A stretch of DNA of 61,327 nucleotides, taken from contig JAMXLJ010000162.1 of NCBI GenBank assembly GCA_024281095.1, forward strand, positions 1 to 61,327. Direction: 5' to 3'. This DNA comes from Acidimicrobiia bacterium (GTDB lineage: Bacteria > Actinomycetota > Acidimicrobiia > IMCC26256 > JAMXLJ01). This document shows, piece after piece, positions 61,151 through 61,327 of the stretch (position 1 is the first letter of the stretch; each line of letters begins with the position of its first letter). The position numbers and the translations under genes were made by a program. The notes under the pieces were generated by a model that worked only from the letters and a program-made list of their open reading frames with translations, ran no database searches and was not told where the DNA came from.

Positions 61151-61327
61151 ATGAACGTCAAGCGCAAGCTGGCCGTCACCGGCGTCACGGTTCTCGGCCT
61201 CGCCGGCCTCGGAGCCGGTGTGGCGGCGGCGCAGACTGCCGACTCGTCGACCAAGCCGGCGGCGCCGATGGTCGCGCCCGTCCCCGCGACGCCGTCGCCG
61301 ACTCCGGCACCGACCCCGGACCCCGCC
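61151..61327 (+). CDS. Secreted Pro/Ala/Thr-rich protein, truncated at window end
   Basis: The first 59 codons of a gene that continues past the window. Signal peptide-like start MNVKRKLAVTGVTVLGLAG, a hydrophobic core and likely cleavage near GVAAAQ, then a Pro-rich tail (VAPVPATPSPTPAPTPDPA). AAGGAG lies seven bases before the ATG. Function cannot be told from this fragment. Confidence 0.75.
   Translation, partial: MNVKRKLAVTGVTVLGLAGLGAGVAAAQTADSSTKPAAPMVAPVPATPSPTPAPTPDPA

Overview
The window is about 61 kb of very GC-rich DNA. It is packed with genes on both strands, and many neighbouring genes overlap by 1-4 bases (ATGA, GTGA or TGATG). Lipid-related genes include a WS/DGAT acyltransferase, two cytochromes P450, two CaiB-type CoA-transferases and an F420/LLM-type oxidoreductase. 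Together with a SigB/F-type sigma factor, a DUF5335 protein and a DUF2277 protein, they point to a high-GC actinobacterium. An uncultured Acidimicrobiia-like soil or aquatic bacterium is my guess, but no rRNA or other strong taxonomic marker is present. I see no complete tRNA, rRNA, CRISPR array, transposase or phage gene.

Layout. 1-4.8 kb: an anchored Pro/Thr-rich protein, a ferric-reductase-like membrane protein, a CoA-transferase/epimerase pair and a divergent P450, with two tRNA-Ser-like direct repeats in the promoter gap. 4.8-10.9 kb: a histidine kinase/response regulator pair, a PAS-GAF-PP2C phosphatase and a GT20 trehalose-6-phosphate synthase. 10.9-19.6 kb: a long minus-strand operon (LLM oxidoreductase, SDR, LivF, LivG, acyl-CoA ligase, LivH, LivM, binding protein) that looks like uptake plus CoA activation of a carboxylic acid. 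An enoyl-CoA hydratase and an isochorismatase-fold protein are divergent from it. 21-24.5 kb: a geranylgeranyl-reductase-like flavoprotein, a UbiE/MenG-like methyltransferase and a UbiA-like membrane protein, which look like isoprenoid quinone or lipid modification. 24-32 kb: SRPBCC protein, second P450, ArnT-like and DPM-like glycosyltransferases, lipoprotein, WS/DGAT and patatin. 32-38.7 kb: GAF-PAS protein, then a three-gene unit of redoxin, phytoene-desaturase-like FAD protein and lipase maturation factor, then an alpha/beta hydrolase and DUF2277.

38.7-44.9 kb: second CoA-transferase, sigma factor, DUF5335 protein coupled to a bacterial eRF1-like (baeRF/Vms1-type) protein, PIG-V-like mannosyltransferase and ChbG-like deacetylase. 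44.9-52.3 kb: a MacB/Lol-type ABC exporter (one large FtsX permease, two ATPases, a lipoprotein) divergent from a response regulator/kinase/PAP2 operon. 52.3-61.3 kb: mostly envelope and secreted proteins (DUF5666-like, beta-propeller, GH99-like lipoprotein, SGNH esterase, a truncated secreted protein), a degenerate NUDIX protein, and an APC permease fused to an OB-fold with a free-standing copy of its cytosolic domain next to it.

The most notable observation is the redoxin gene at 36364-37404. Its reading frame is interrupted only by a single TGA, exactly at the redox-active position before Gly-Cys. The frame continues open and recognisably homologous for 210 more codons, and a bulged hairpin sits just downstream of the TGA. 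This fits a selenocysteine protein. It would be made with a lipase maturation factor and an FAD oxidoreductase as an envelope redox/folding operon. A nonsense mutation or sequencing error is the main alternative.
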